Origin: Paragonimus skrjabini miyazakii
Lineage: Eukaryota > Platyhelminthes > Trematoda > Plagiorchiida > Troglotrematidae
Direction of reading: 5' to 3'
Assembly (NCBI GenBank): GCA_014338405.1
Contig: JTDE01000288.1
Span: 182,013-246,012 of the forward strand
DNA length: 64,000 nucleotides
Part shown: piece after piece, positions 46,635-59,203 of the stretch
Layout: each line of letters opens with the position of its first letter
How positions within the stretch are numbered: position 1 is the first letter of the stretch
Made by a program: the position numbers and the translations under genes
Notes under the pieces: model-generated
Database searches by the model: none
Told to the model about the DNA's origin: nothing
Seen by the model: the letters and a program-made list of their open reading frames with translations, nothing else

Positions 46635-47060
46635 CAGTGCAGATGTGACAAGGATATGACACCAGTTGACCATGTCACACGTCTATCACAGCTGTTATCC
46701 GAAGTCTGACGGTATGATAACAATCCTGAATGCTGAACTGATATTCGGACAAATTGACCTTATGTGGCAGTACGTATGGAAAAACACTCTCAATGGATTA
46801 CGGCAATATCAGACCTTACGTGATTTTTGCCTGGCCGACAAAAGCCCGGCCGGCTGGAATGCCACTATCGTGTCTGGCTATGATATCGCGGTGATGCTTT
46901 GCGCGACTAGCCATACCATCGCCGTCATCCACTTCTACAATCTCCCATTTCACAGTAGGTTTTTTCCCTGATAAGTGATTATTGTCATCTGGCCTCCTTG
47001 ACAAAAGTAGGACTGGCCGATGTGACATCACGTTGGTGATGAAGCCACACATACACACAC

Positions 47061-47262
47061 ACATGGTTGGCAGCATCTGCTTCCGGATTAGCCTGCCACA
47101 GTGACCGGAATCAAAGGATGCCATTCCATAAAAGTCATCACAAGTAGTTTGCACCGCACTTGTTCCGATCCTAACTACATAACCCGTAGCCAATATAAAC
47201 CCAAAGGGAGTAAGATCGGGAGGCTTGTGAGTGGAGGCCTTCGTAATCAAGCTCGCCAATGT
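47061..47262 (+). repeat. Three-copy dispersed repeat, copy 2
   Basis: The longest copy. It starts ACATGGTTGGCAGCATCTGC after an (AC)n stretch, and shares TTCCGGATTAGCCTGCCACA with copies 1 and 3. It ends near CTCGCCAATG. Confidence 0.7.
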
Positions 47263-50200
47263 TGTTTATCCGGATGTCAGATTAATGAGACCCTCGTCTC
47301 TCAGATAGGAAAGAACTAGAGACTCCAATTATAAGATCTAAGCTGAGAAGAATGATACTGAGAATGTATGAATCAAGTGCTTTAATACCGGATAGGATAC
47401 GAGTACACACTAATTGAAGTGAAAAGCAGCCAAGACTTTAGTCACATTGCACCAACGAAGTCGAAGAAAAAAGGTGGCAGACCAACCTGAATGAATAACA
47501 CGTACTTCAGTGTTAACCTGGAGGTAGTACTTCCAAGACACACTGTATATCCTTGTAAATTATGAGAACATTAGTGTTAAACAACCAGAATTCAATGAGA
47601 GAGAAAGATGCCCAACACGAAACTGTGCACCCAGTCTTCACCAATACTATCCAGTACGTTAACCGGCAATGTTCAGTGATGATAACTGGCCGTAAACCTC
47701 ATCCGAAAATTTAAAGTTACATAAACCTTTTGTGCAGTTTAATGTGGCGACCAATTTTTATGCGTGTAAGGAAGCGTAGCGTATTTTCAGTCGAAAGCCC
47801 TTCCCCAGTTTACTTGGATAGTCACGGCTGAATAAAGCGCTGAGTAAACTGCATCACTGCATTAGAAGTGAACAGTTGTAGAATTGATAAATCTACCGCA
47901 TGTTGTAATTAACGCAGCTTGGTTGTGGAATGCTTGCATTTGGGATAAATGGCTTTACGTATAGTAACGGTAGGTGGACGACCTACTGAAGGCCGCAAGT
48001 TATTACATAATGGAAATACTACAGTTTTGCTGCAGGGGAAATGAGATGAGGGTGTGACAACAAGGATGGGTAGTCGTGCTACCAAACTGGTCCTGCGTGA
48101 GAGGGGGGTCATCTGATGATCGGCTGTCACAGTCAAGTGAGTTATAAAGAAAATAAACCTGAGTAGCACAGTGTAAGTGGTGAATCCTAGCAACTCGCAT
48201 TGATTAGTCGGTACAAAAAGTTGGTAACGTCGCTTGAATTTGGTCACAAGTGGGCACTTGATGCAATGCGACGCGCAAAACGAGTGCATCGCTCAGCAGA
48301 TTCGCCTCATGGTCCTGGTGGATGTGCACATATATGTGCACGTGCATAACGCCCACGAACCGAATGACATTAGCTCTCCAGTCGAGCTAAATAGTCGATC
48401 TCTCCAATAGTTTGTCCAGTGTGCACACAGAAGTCGCAACAAAGATTAACAGGATGGCAGTGTCTAGTGTGACCGACCAGACAGACGTTTCTATCTGAAA
48501 CTGTTGATGAAGTGACCAAGGTGATAATCTCAAAAATAAACGCGCATAAACACGCAAGGTGGAAACTCGTGCAGTTCATGTGAGCCTTCGGAACGAATGA
48601 TGAAGTATTTTTAACAAGTCGCCAGCTCGAAGTGTCCTTCGATTTAACCACAATTTTCCCGTCTCCTTATTTTTAATGAAGTAAACGGAATAAAAATCGT
48701 TAAACGGACGTTCCTTGTGGTTAACGACCAGTCTTTCACGTGAAAGGTTAACACAGCCGGAATATGAGTAGTTATGTGCACATCTAAAGTATACGATTGG
48801 CTTTACACAAACAGACACATACATACAAGCAGCACGAGATAAACACAAAATATTGGACCATTCCGACCACATGTGGACCATTGCCTGCTTGTGGTTGCTC
48901 CCTTGCTCTTGCTGGTCCGGTCAACTGAAATGAACCCGATGCTCCGAATTTCACACTACCTGACAGGACATACCGCTGTAAAAGCTGGGCAACAGAGCGT
49001 GCGACAGACCACATCCTCGATAGACGCACTCAGTGGGTATGAGTTATGATCAATATGTGTATTACCCGTTTTCTCGCTGCTAGGAACAAGCAGAAACATA
49101 AACTGAACAGGCTGAGATGTCTGTCGGTCTGCCTATCCATCCATATATCCGTTCTTTCGTCCGTCCGTTTACCAATAGGTCTATTCAACAAACAATCCCC
49201 CTAACCGGTGTCTATCTGCAAACCTCTCCACCTTGGATACTGAAGGAAAACGCAATGTGTCGTCTGTATGTCTACATATGTTCGCATGTGTTGACAACAC
49301 TGTTTAGTTTTGGCGTTGAACAATCTTCAAGAGCTATGGGGACTCGATGTATTCCCATAATGAGTGCGAACGGTTTCTAAATAAAAACCGTTCGTGGTAA
49401 ACGCAGTCTGGAAAATTACCAGACAAATGATACAAACAGAAATAGTGTGTTTTTAAGGTGTGTGAGAGGATAGACGTAAAATGAAAGTGTTTCGCAGAGT
49501 TTTCCGGTTTGGGACATCAGAATTCGATCCAGTCCTTGCTTGTGCATGTCAGAGGCAATGAAACCACGGAAACAGATTGTCACCAGATATCGAACTTATA
49601 ATATACGTTAAGATCCCCGTGATTTGTAACGAGAGTTCTCAGTCTTCTTAAGTTATCCGAACAATGAAGCCAGCCTCGTATATCGGACAGTTGGTACCGA
49701 ATACCGTCAAGAAAGTAATCCCAATGAGGCCAATACAGTGATAGCATTGGTCGATGGTTAGCGTTCGATTTTGTGAGTCAGCTTCCTCTCTCATTCCTCT
49801 CCTCCGGTGTCATCACTAGTGGTGGCATACGTCAGTGGTTAAAAGTTATGCGTAACAGCTGAAAAATTAGTTGAACAAGCCAAAGAAAGGAAGATGGAAT
49901 CTGATTTACGACAATCCAACTCTGAGCTAATTGCAACGCGCGTAATTCTTACGAAAGTTGCTTACCATCAACTGAATCCAGGGAAGTTTAACGACAATGA
50001 AAATCTTTGGTGTCATAGCTCATTGTGCTTGGCAATGATAGATCGCGCGCAGTAACATAGAAATATATACATATATATACATATTAATACATACAGACAT
50101 ATACATACATAAATACATATGTTTATATATGTATGTATATATATATATATGGATTGACCACAGGCCTTAAAATAAGTTATCCAGACATTGTTAGAAAAAT

Positions 50201-51699
50201 ACAACACCAGGCCTGCGACAACAATAGAAGACAAACATTTAATCCATCAGTTTCTAAAGGAATTCTGACGCGATTTTTTCGTACAAAGAAGGTTGCTAAC
50301 TACACAGTGGTTCACATTCTGATTGTTAAGAAACCATTCCTGAGACGTAGGACTGTGTTTGTACGACCGTAATGAAGAGATCAATCTAGTATGAAAATTA
50401 AGGATTGTCGTACTTCACTCTCGGGAAAGGTTTTGAATAGTCGTGTACTTTTTCAAGATATGTAATTGGGCGACATCAGATAGGTCATCATACACGTGCA
50501 ACCAATTCATTTGAAATAAGGAGACGATTCGAGGTTACTTTCTCCAGAAAACTAATTCAGTAAAACTGTGCCGTACAAAATGAATTACATGCCGATCACA
50601 AGTATTTAACTGCCATAATCAAACCGCAAACTTATTAGGTACGGTATAACCCTGTTTGTCAGAATATCCCCAATATCAGATCTGACGATTCGCTATTCAC
50701 CTTTACCTTGGTTCGGACAAACGATCCTCAGGAGCACTGTTCCTGTGACATAATGTTTTTGTCGTGCATCCGCAACGCACTTCCGCTTTGATAAATAGAC
50801 CTGCCAAATCGAACAATCCCCATTTCAAAAAAGGCTTGACTAGCGAAAACGGTTCTGTCAATATCATATTGACAGCAACCAAGAATCAATTTCTATGCTA
50901 AAATAAACAGTCTAAACAAATAGCAGTTTGATGCACTGGATTTGATAGCGAGATGAACGAATTTCGAGAAAGTTGATTATCTCGGCTGTTTATAGGAGTC
51001 AACAGCCCTCATTATATGATTTGCTTTAGAGCGTCCCGTGAAGACTATTTTCACATGGAAAATAAAACAATGGACAAAACGTACCGATTAATCTGATTAG
51101 TTGACAAACAATAAGCGGATTAATGTGATATCTTACCTAGATACCTTTAACACTGGACAGCTTAGAGCCGTGGGTAAGGTATGAACATTTTAGGCGGTAA
51201 ATGGATTCTAGTATGATATCATATTACTTAGTTCGAAAAGCGTTCATGCGGGAAGTCATTTAGCTGCTGACTAGCATTCAATGGTCTCGCGTGCGGCCGG
51301 TGAGACCCCAGATAGCGCAAATTCTTCCACACAAAACGTAAACACAAAATTTAGCCAAATAAAAGGTCGGGATGAGATTGCTGACTTGAGCTAGACATGA
51401 AAAATGATTCAGTCCTGCTACACATTTGTGTAAGCGTACTCGTTTCTCGCAAATGATCACTATGCTGAAAACCATTCATTCTTGTGTTCATTGTTCTGCA
51501 CATGAATCCAGACGAAATCAACAACAGTCCGTGCATGTTAAACACAGATCATCCGTCCACACAACTCACTTCGGAAATATAAACGAACAGTAGGTTTTAT
51601 TTCTTTGGCGTTAATTTAATCACGCGAACAGACGACTCGCCGAAGTTATCTGTTTACAAGAAGCAGACATGGACAGGACAATATACTAACTGTGACAGC
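47263..51699. other. Spacer without recognisable genes
   Basis: Several open frames of 60-130 codons on both strands (for example 47909-48289 minus and 49117-49380 plus) show no domain or splice context I recognise. The stretch 50067-50150 is a degenerate TATG/ATAC microsatellite. Confidence 0.6.
50067..50150. repeat. Degenerate TA/TACA microsatellite
   Basis: Alternating ATACAT and TATATG units ending in a pure AT run. Confidence 0.85.
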
Positions 51700-52350
51700 T
51701 TTGTGTTGTTGAAGCAACCTCACAAATGGAGCGAAGAGAATCTGCTCGAAGGACGCAATCGAACAAAAGCTTGTTCTTATTTCCAACGTCCTGAAACAAA
51801 GTGGCTAGCCTGAAAGATGTATTGCTAAAAACATGGCAGAAAAATCGCCACGTCTTGGGTTTGATTGATTGGATAAAAAAATCTGTATTCGTCGATCCGC
51901 CATGCAAAGGCAATTTAGCAGCAGATTTTCTCTACCGTGGACTGTACGACGCACTACTGTGAACCACAACACTGCGATCCTGGTTCATAAGTACGCGCAT
52001 GCTGTCTCCTGTAGTAAAAGACAAGATGCCTATCCATGCCAAAAATATGGTTGTCTACTCTTTCTCTTGTTGCTGCGCAGCGGAACATATTGGACGCACG
52101 ACGAGACAGCTTGGTAAGCGCACGGCTTAGAAGCCGAATAAGATCAATAAGTAGCTTTATCGCAGAAGATCTGGCGGACACAAGTTACAACGTGAATCCT
52201 AGTTAATCCTTTCAAGTCGTTTACAGAACGCCCAAACGGCAGCCATCGTCAATATAATGTCGAAACATAGCAACGGTTGAAGCGATTATCATCATCACCG
52301 ACAGCAATATAGCAGTGGTTCACATTGTTACGCCTAACTGTCACACAACC
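51700..52350 (+). mobile_element. Penelope-like element, RT tail and endonuclease fragment
   Basis: Plus strand: LVLISNVLKQSG and PERCIAKNMAEK (about 51766-51830), like the L-x-x-NGYP-x-x-FI end of PLE RT. FSLPWTVRRTT and ILVHKYAHAVSCSKR follow (51927-52020). After a frameshift, MVVYSFSCCCAAEHIGRTTR then QLGKR (about 52048-52120) is the GIY-YIG core, here EHIGRT. VEAI (about 52280) marks the C-terminal part. It is followed about 1 kb later by another plus-strand PLE. Confidence 0.65.
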
Positions 52351-53364
52351 ACGAAAGGAAAAAACCCCACATAGGATGAGAGAAGAAAAAAGAACGGGAC
52401 CTAAATATTGAAAAATAGCCACGTCTATATTCAAACAGTCAACATCAAAGTGCCTACACATTGCAAAAAAAACCAAGCTGTAAGTGAACGTAAGATTGAA
52501 GCGATCGTCATCCGATTACATCATTCCGTGTTGCGTTGTCATAAGTTCATACTAGTACATGAACTCCCATCGCCCACGATTCGCCTACCCACGAACGCAC
52601 ATACCATTTAGCCTGAGTAAACATCAATAGATTGTCTAAACCATCCTACTCATGGATAGGGTTGATTTGGTTGCTTTCTCGTTGTGCAACCCTAACTACG
52701 TTTTTCTCGTGTTCTAATCGACAACTATTATTTAACCTTTAGAAGTGTAATGACCTGGTGATGACTTTCTTATTTTCAAACTGTTACACATGTCAGCTAA
52801 ACGTGCAGCAATTGATTGCGTTTCTTAAGAACTGGCAATTTTCAAGCATGTGTCTACAACTATTCAATTAGAGTTTGTCAAATACGCCAGAGTTCAGTTA
52901 ATTAAACCGTCAGACACGCAGGTGAAAACCGGGTGCAAAATAAACAAACCGATAACATAACTCGAAGCTGATTCGCCTACTTGATCAATCACGCACAGTG
53001 ACCACAGATCTTGTCGTTGTAGTGTGGCATTATTACTGTTGTTGAGTCATTAACTACAGTGTCTTGGAACACCTAGGATATGTCAATTCGGACAGCCTAG
53101 TGATTCTGTTTGCAGCGCTCATTAGACCGTGCGCTTGTATCTAGTAAAGGTATTGGATTCACTTTTCTACATACGCCAAAACCTCAGGTAGCTGTTTAGA
53201 TGTCATGACCACGCCTAACAGTGATCAACAGAATCGCCCTAATGGACCGGATAAGAAATAATCTGTCAGTCATCGCCAGCTGGTGGATGTAAAAGGAATT
53301 TCAAGTAATATAACAACTTGAAACCATTCGACAAACGAAACACTAATCAACCGGATAAAAGCCA

Positions 53365-54615
53365 TTGTTTGCTAAGGATATAATGGAAAAGAGCAGTGAA
53401 ACGGGGGCGTTTGGTTTCGATGGGGCATCCACTGAGTCAGGACAGGCTACTAAATCTATCTTTTTATTAATGGTGATCTTTATGAGGCATTTCAATTTTT
53501 ATGTAATTTCATACTCGGAATTAGGTGTTACACTTAAATATCTCAAATACATTGTTTTGTTTAGTACTTTTAAAGTAGGTGCATATAGACAGACAGATGG
53601 TGTGATCAAAGGTAGGCTGTTAGTGCAATATTAGTGGGCATATTAGAAATGACTGAACGTTAAGTCCCAGATGATATTGTTGAAACTTTGCTGTACAAAC
53701 GATACGGTTATGGTATATTAACTTTCACTGGCAATGGTCGCTTTGATTCGCTTTAAATAAGTTTGATATTACACAACCAAACCCTTAATTATATCAAGAC
53801 ATCTAAACGAAAAAACTATTTACCATTTTTACTTTGACTTATTCGTACAAGTATGGATGCACATTATTGCAATGAGCTCATCGTAAAGCAGTATGAAGTG
53901 GACAACATTTTCAGTTCTTTAGCTTGTTCAGACTACACACAAACGTCGGTTGATCATAGCTATGTTTCAGAGTGTCAGGACTTTTTGCACTTTTGATAAC
54001 CTACAAGCAGAACAAAAGACACTAGGAAAGGACCATTGTGAAACAATCATTAAGGCCTATAACAAAGGTGAACAAGAGCAATGAGACGATGAAAACAACC
54101 TAAAATGCAGATATATTTGTGTTTTTGCAATTCAAGGAGGGTCACGTAGTGGACGAACTCGTGCACAACCTAAAATATGTTTTGACTTGAAATTATGCGG
54201 CTGCGCAGCCACGCTTAGGTCAAACCCCTAAAGAACTAGTTGTCCATAATCGCCAACACAGTTTTGTCTCCCACGTTGTGAAGCAATTCACTTAGAAGTG
54301 TACTTACTGACGTATAGAAAGAGAAAACAGATCAAAAATTACCGAAGCGAGTGGCCGAACATATCCGGAAGTCGTAGGAACAAATTCCAATGCACCAGCC
54401 CTAACTCGATGAACCAGCGGCCTAGAATTCCGCATCATAAACTGCCAAGCCCCTCGTGACAACAGGCCAATAAGTTGAACCAGCCAACACATTGAAGATA
54501 ATGCTGTATAATTTGAACCTCATATTACTGGCTCTTTGTGAAACAATGCCTGTCCAAACTTATCAGATGGCGCTGTGTGTACAAAAACAGCCAATACAGA
54601 CTATCGGGTTGCCAT
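53365..54615 (+). mobile_element. Penelope-like element remnant, family X, copy 1
   Basis: RT pieces: LKYLKYIVLFSTFKVGAYRQ then TDGV (53533-53603), VPDDIVETLLYKRYGYGILT (about 53665-53725, the catalytic DD changed). Endonuclease pieces: FVFLQFKEGHVVDELVHNLK (about 54119-54178), KRVAEHI (about 54342-54362), LKIMLYNLNLILLAL and TYQMALCVQKQ (about 54500-54590). Each aligns in order with the minus-strand copy at 55.7-56.9 kb (LEYLKDLILLC, FLCLPFKGDHL, QRVAEHIPRW, FKILLRSRNPKLLAF, TYQPTLCAQKW), so both belong to one family. This copy has many more stops and is evidently older. Confidence 0.75.
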
Positions 54616-54860
54616 GGTACTGACTGCATAATATTTAGTGTGACCGCACGAGTGTCTGACCGCTTTTTGCCACTATTTACCTGATGCATATAACCAGGTG
54701 TATTACGTGTACGACTGATGAGGATACACGGAATGTTAACACACAGCAACATATCTTCTTTCTATTCTGACGAGGTGGTTAACGGCAACTAAGTGTTTCA
54801 AGCAGAAAAATAATTGTGTGGATGAAGCAAGAGTAACTCATGAGTAGTCGAGAAGTTGGT

Positions 54861-55095
54861 TCAACTCCTGATGAACATCACTCACATTTGATTGTAGCCG
54901 TCGCATTCAGGCAGACTTCTCAGTCTGCTCTTCTCAGCCTGCTTCTTTCGAAAGGAAACATTAGACTTGAATTTCCCGCTTGTTAGAGCTTACCAGTAGT
55001 GCATATCCTCACCAGGATCCGGATTGAAACTCCGGCCACGTTAACACAAGAAAACCGTTTAGATCGCTGAGCCACTGACGTCACAGGAAGCACGA
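54861..55095 (-). repeat. tRNA-derived SINE-like element, copy 1
   Basis: The minus strand starts GTCAGTGGCTCAGCGATCTA (A-box-like, tRNA-Leu/Ser style), then GGAGTTTCAATCC (B-box-like). It continues with a body shared with 60901-61102: GGATATGCAC, GGTAAGCTCT, TTTCCTTTCGAA, CCTGAATG and ATCAA-TG-G-GATGTTCA. It lies between the two family X PLE copies. Confidence 0.65.
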
Positions 55096-55658
55096 TCAAA
55101 TTATCATACACGGAAGCTTAATCACTTTCGGTTATGAGTAGTGATCAGACTACCTTCTCGATAGATGCAGTTACTACCTGTTAACCCCAATCGATAGTCC
55201 CACGATTAATACCCGTTGAACAGGCTGAAACCTCCTATTTCATTAAGTCCATTAAGCGTGCATGAATAAGAAACATTTAATTTAAAGTGACGGTTTTGTA
55301 ACCAGTCCAGGAAAACGACATGAGCACAAGTACTGATGAAAGGTTTCATACTGTATTGTTAAAGCAGTATTGTCTAGGACGCAATCTCATGGCTCCAACG
55401 AGTCTCGTCATTCAAAGTTTTTAACTGACTGGTTCAAATCCACCGATGCACCTAAATAGATAATGGCAATTCGGAATATGACTTTTTAAGATACTAGCTG
55501 GAGATAAATATCGTTAGAATTTCCTTGACGTTTTCTGCCATATAGTGAAATACATGTAATTTAAAATGTAACTTTCTGTTTAAAAAGATACATTGCGATA
55601 TGTTAACATTTCATTTACTCTCATCCGTCGCAAATGTAAAACATGCAAGTTATATACA

Positions 55659-56940
55659 TCATACAAATAAGGACAGACGGCGATTAGACACGCATACAAG
55701 CACACCAAGTATTATGTAATCGCGACCAGGTTGCCTCAACCACTTTTGTGCACACAACGTCGGCTGGTATGTTTGGATGAGCATCGCTCCACAGAAAGCT
55801 AGTAGCTTCGGGTTTCGACTGCGCAGCAGTATCTTGAATGAGTTTAATGGGTCAACTTGGCGACCCGTTGTCATGAGGTGTTTATCAATCGGTGACGTTG
55901 GGTTTCCAGCCCTCAGTGCAACAAGTTGAGGCTGGTGCGTCATCTGTCGTTTCAACCATCTCGGAATGTGTTCGGCGACTCGCTGGGATAGACGTCGATC
56001 TGTTCTGTTTATGTAAACGTCACTGCAACTGCAAGTGAACTGGTAAAAAATATGGGTGGCAGAAGAGTTTGGCAAGCTACATTCGCGATTGCGGAGAACT
56101 GGTCCTCCGGTGGTTTGAAATAAGCGCAACTGCGCGGCCGCATGTGTTCGAGCCAGAGCAGACTTTAACTTGTGCTTTATATGGTTGCCTAAGTGGTCAC
56201 CTTTGAATGGCAAGCATAAGAAAACATCCTTCTTTTGAGCTGTCACTATGGGCTCAGTGCTCTTCTTCACTGTATTATGTGCCCCGATGAATTAGTCGGG
56301 ATATCCATTTGCTAATAACGTTTGTCTCAGCAATCCCTGTTCCATCTGCAGTGTATCGAGGGTGCAAATACGCCTGGCTCTATGAAACAGCGTCTTAACC
56401 AAACCCCGTTTGTATGCAATCGGAGCAAAGCTGGAAAACTGAAGGTATTGACCACTCCATGTCGCTTTGCGGTGAAATGAGCACCGTAATGTGCCATCCG
56501 CACGTCTAGTAATGAGTACATCCAAAAAAGCCAAATTATTGTTCGATTCTACTTCGTGAGATAAAGATAGGTTGGGGTGGATATTATTAAGGAAGTTGAA
56601 AAACAAATCAAAATAAGTAACATCAGTAAAAATCAAAATATCATCGACGTGTCGTTTGTACAATAACGATTCAGCTATATTATCCGGGATTTGTTGCTCA
56701 ATCATTCCTAAGAAGATGTCTGCTGGTGTTGGGCCTAACAGACTACTCATAGCCACACCGTCTATCTGCTTGTAAGCAAGTCCCTCAAAACTGAAACGAA
56801 TGTTTTCCGTACATAACAGAATAAGATCTTTGAGGTATTCAAGTAGAACACCTATATCACAGTTCTGACTGGATCGAACGTTTCCAGCTGACATTATATC
56901 CCCCAAAATTGTGTAAAATAGAACATCCAATTCGTCTAGT
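55659..56940 (-). mobile_element. Penelope-like element, family X, copy 2 (5' truncated)
   Basis: RT segment 56930-56292: LEYLKDLILLCTENIRFSFE, KQIDGVAMSSLLGPTPADIF, LLYKRHVDDILIFTDV, NNLAFLDVLITRRADGTLRC, then RKATWSGQYLQF and LLANGYPD. A single TAA at 56294-56292 ends it; the same frame resumes directly into the endonuclease (to 55659): FLCLPFKGDHL, QFTCSCSDVYINRTDRRLSQ, RVAEHIPRWL, LCAQKW. RT and endonuclease are one ORF in intact PLEs, so this is one gene broken by a stop. The palm motif is HVDD, GIY-YIG has YINRT for YIGRT, and the expected Glu in F-C-E-A reads FCGA. The element starts abruptly near 56940. Confidence 0.9.
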
Positions 56941-58680
56941 TCAAGACTGTTGGTAGTAGGGATCCCAGGTTGACAATCCCTAAGAGCCTATGCGTACTTC
57001 CCTAAGAAGAAAAAGGAATGCTTCTACCACGGCATATACCGATCGTCAATCTCAGACTAACGGAATAGGTGACATTCAACAGGCTAGTACGTGGCCCGAA
57101 CAGGGCCTGTAGAGATTCCATCGCTCAGCTGTATAAACAAGCCGACTACTGTAACTTTAGTGACAGGTCGGCTATCTGCCAGCACAAACAACACACACCT
57201 GCAAGAGATGTTGCCTATAAGGCAGTATTTATCTTTTCCAGATGTATGAGAGGTGGAGGATGTGACGGTGACAATCATGGAACGTTCTGTTCTCATTTTC
57301 CAGAGACTTTTCTGTCCAAGAATGCCACCACAATGAATTTTCTCTCTATCATCAACTTTGTCGAGTCATGCACATTTTTCGATCAATTTCACCATTCGAT
57401 CCAAATGATGGTTCCGGAATGCTGCTTATCAAATATGTCGCATGAGTGACCATTGTAAGCAGGTCTCCAAAAGCATCGAGTAAAAATTCACTAAGTGCAG
57501 ATACATAGGTTGTGGCTCAGGGTCTAGTTTGGTCTGTACACTGCAGATGACCTCCAAGGCGATAGACAGCTTCACTGTTTAGGCAGGAAGCAGCAAATCC
57601 ATTATTCCGATGGTATTCTGTACTCGATAAACCCAAGAGCCCGTGTAAGTTAGATAAACTTCAAGATACACGGAACAACTAAGTACCGTCCGAAGCCGTT
57701 CAGTGAAACCAGGCAAAGATACGACGGCAGCCATCTGTTTCTGAGGTGAGCTCGGCGAGCTTGAGATTGACAACCATGAAATGATTAGATATTTGGTCGG
57801 CACTAAACACAGCTAAGCTAGAGTAGTCGGAGGCAGTTCATCCCAGATTTCCTCAACTGACCGTTTGCCGTTCTTGCGATACTGGCAACATGAAGTAGAC
57901 TCCAGCAAACCTGAAAGTATAGCGCAAACACGTACCCTGAGAATGCGGGACTCTGTTTCATATTCCGGGAGGAGCAATTCTTAGTGTTCTGATCTAATGG
58001 AGACAGAAGGTCAAGTCACTCGCACGATTTCTTCTCCATAGGCCAATCCGATTACGGTTGAGGGTTTGTGATGGCTACGAAATAAACCCGAGGCTGCGAA
58101 GAGCGGCACTAATCACAACTAAACCAAAAAGTTGCAAAAATTTGCTGCGTTGTGGTACAAATATTTTCAAAAATCGGTCTTGACAACTGCTTTGTACAAA
58201 TTTACCCGTGGCTCGAGTCGAATCCCTTGAAGACAATCAATACACTATGGAGACTCTTCCAACACAAGTTCCCCTCGCTTAGACTGCACGTGAGGCCGAG
58301 GGCTATTGATGGACTGTCTGGGGAGCTTGTTACGTAGAATGACGAATTCGTCTTCGGCGATGCAAATAAGACCAACAACTGACAACAGTGCTCCAAGGCT
58401 TAGCCACGGTCAACGTGTACATGAAACCTACAAAATGTCGTTCTCAAGTCAGCGAAATGAAATTAATTGGATCCACCATTGGAGCTGATGGGTATCCAGC
58501 GGGAAGAACACCACATCGAAGGCAGATATGTGTGGAGACAAATAAGAAATAGAAGAATCTACTGTTGCTGAACATACCACTAGTTGGTGTATTTCGGTTC
58601 TGTAGGACCTACCGTCATGGGTATGGTATAAACTAAATCGAAGTTAGTGACGTTGCAATTGTAAAAGCAAAAAATATTAT
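56941..58680. other. Spacer without recognisable genes
   Basis: An open frame of 126 codons at 57069-57449 (plus) and a shorter one at 58152-58337 have no recognisable domain. I see no clear repeats. Confidence 0.55.
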
Positions 58681-58800
58681 ACATGGTTGGCGGTATCTGT
58701 TTCCGGATCAGCTCGTCACAGTGGCCGAAGCCAAAGGACGCCTGTGCATAAACGCCATAACAAGTGGTTCGTACCAACTCATTTTTGGCTCCACACATTT
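58681..58800 (+). repeat. Three-copy dispersed repeat, copy 3 (partial)
   Basis: Matches the first 120 bp of 47061-47262: ACATGGTTGGCGGTATCTG, TTCCGGATCAGC, CACAGTGGCCG and CATAACAAGTGGTT. Confidence 0.7.
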
Positions 58801-59203
58801 ACAAACAAACAGTTAAACTTAGACTGGGAAACTAACCGAAACATTTAGCTCACAATGCACCAACAAGACCTAATAAGAGAAAAGGCAGCAAAAGCTCCTT
58901 GACCTAAGCTTCCGAAAAGGAGAACGAGACGTCTACTAGAAGACGACGATCACTAGTTGGAACATCACGGCACACATGCTGGTATATTTTCGTTGCTACG
59001 AGCACTTTTATTGTGTTCAACAAACGTATATCGTTAGTACACCGTATGCGGCACACATCCTCTTTCTGGAGAGCATACCAACAAATACCCCAATATATAA
59101 GGTCCGTCCACATTATTTTCTCTTATAAGCGAAACCAAAAGTTCATAACAGGCAATGCCGCTGTGCGTGGAGCTGATTCGGCTGATTCAGTTCAGATCTC
59201 CTA

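Noticed and set aside
55410..55465. GGTTCAAATCC B-box-like site suggesting a tRNA gene
   Set aside because: No matching A box or cloverleaf stems at the right spacing; too little for a tRNA or SINE call.
57069..57449. Plus-strand 126-codon frame considered as a gag-like gene
   Set aside because: No CCHC knuckle or capsid motif, and no adjacent pol in the same orientation.
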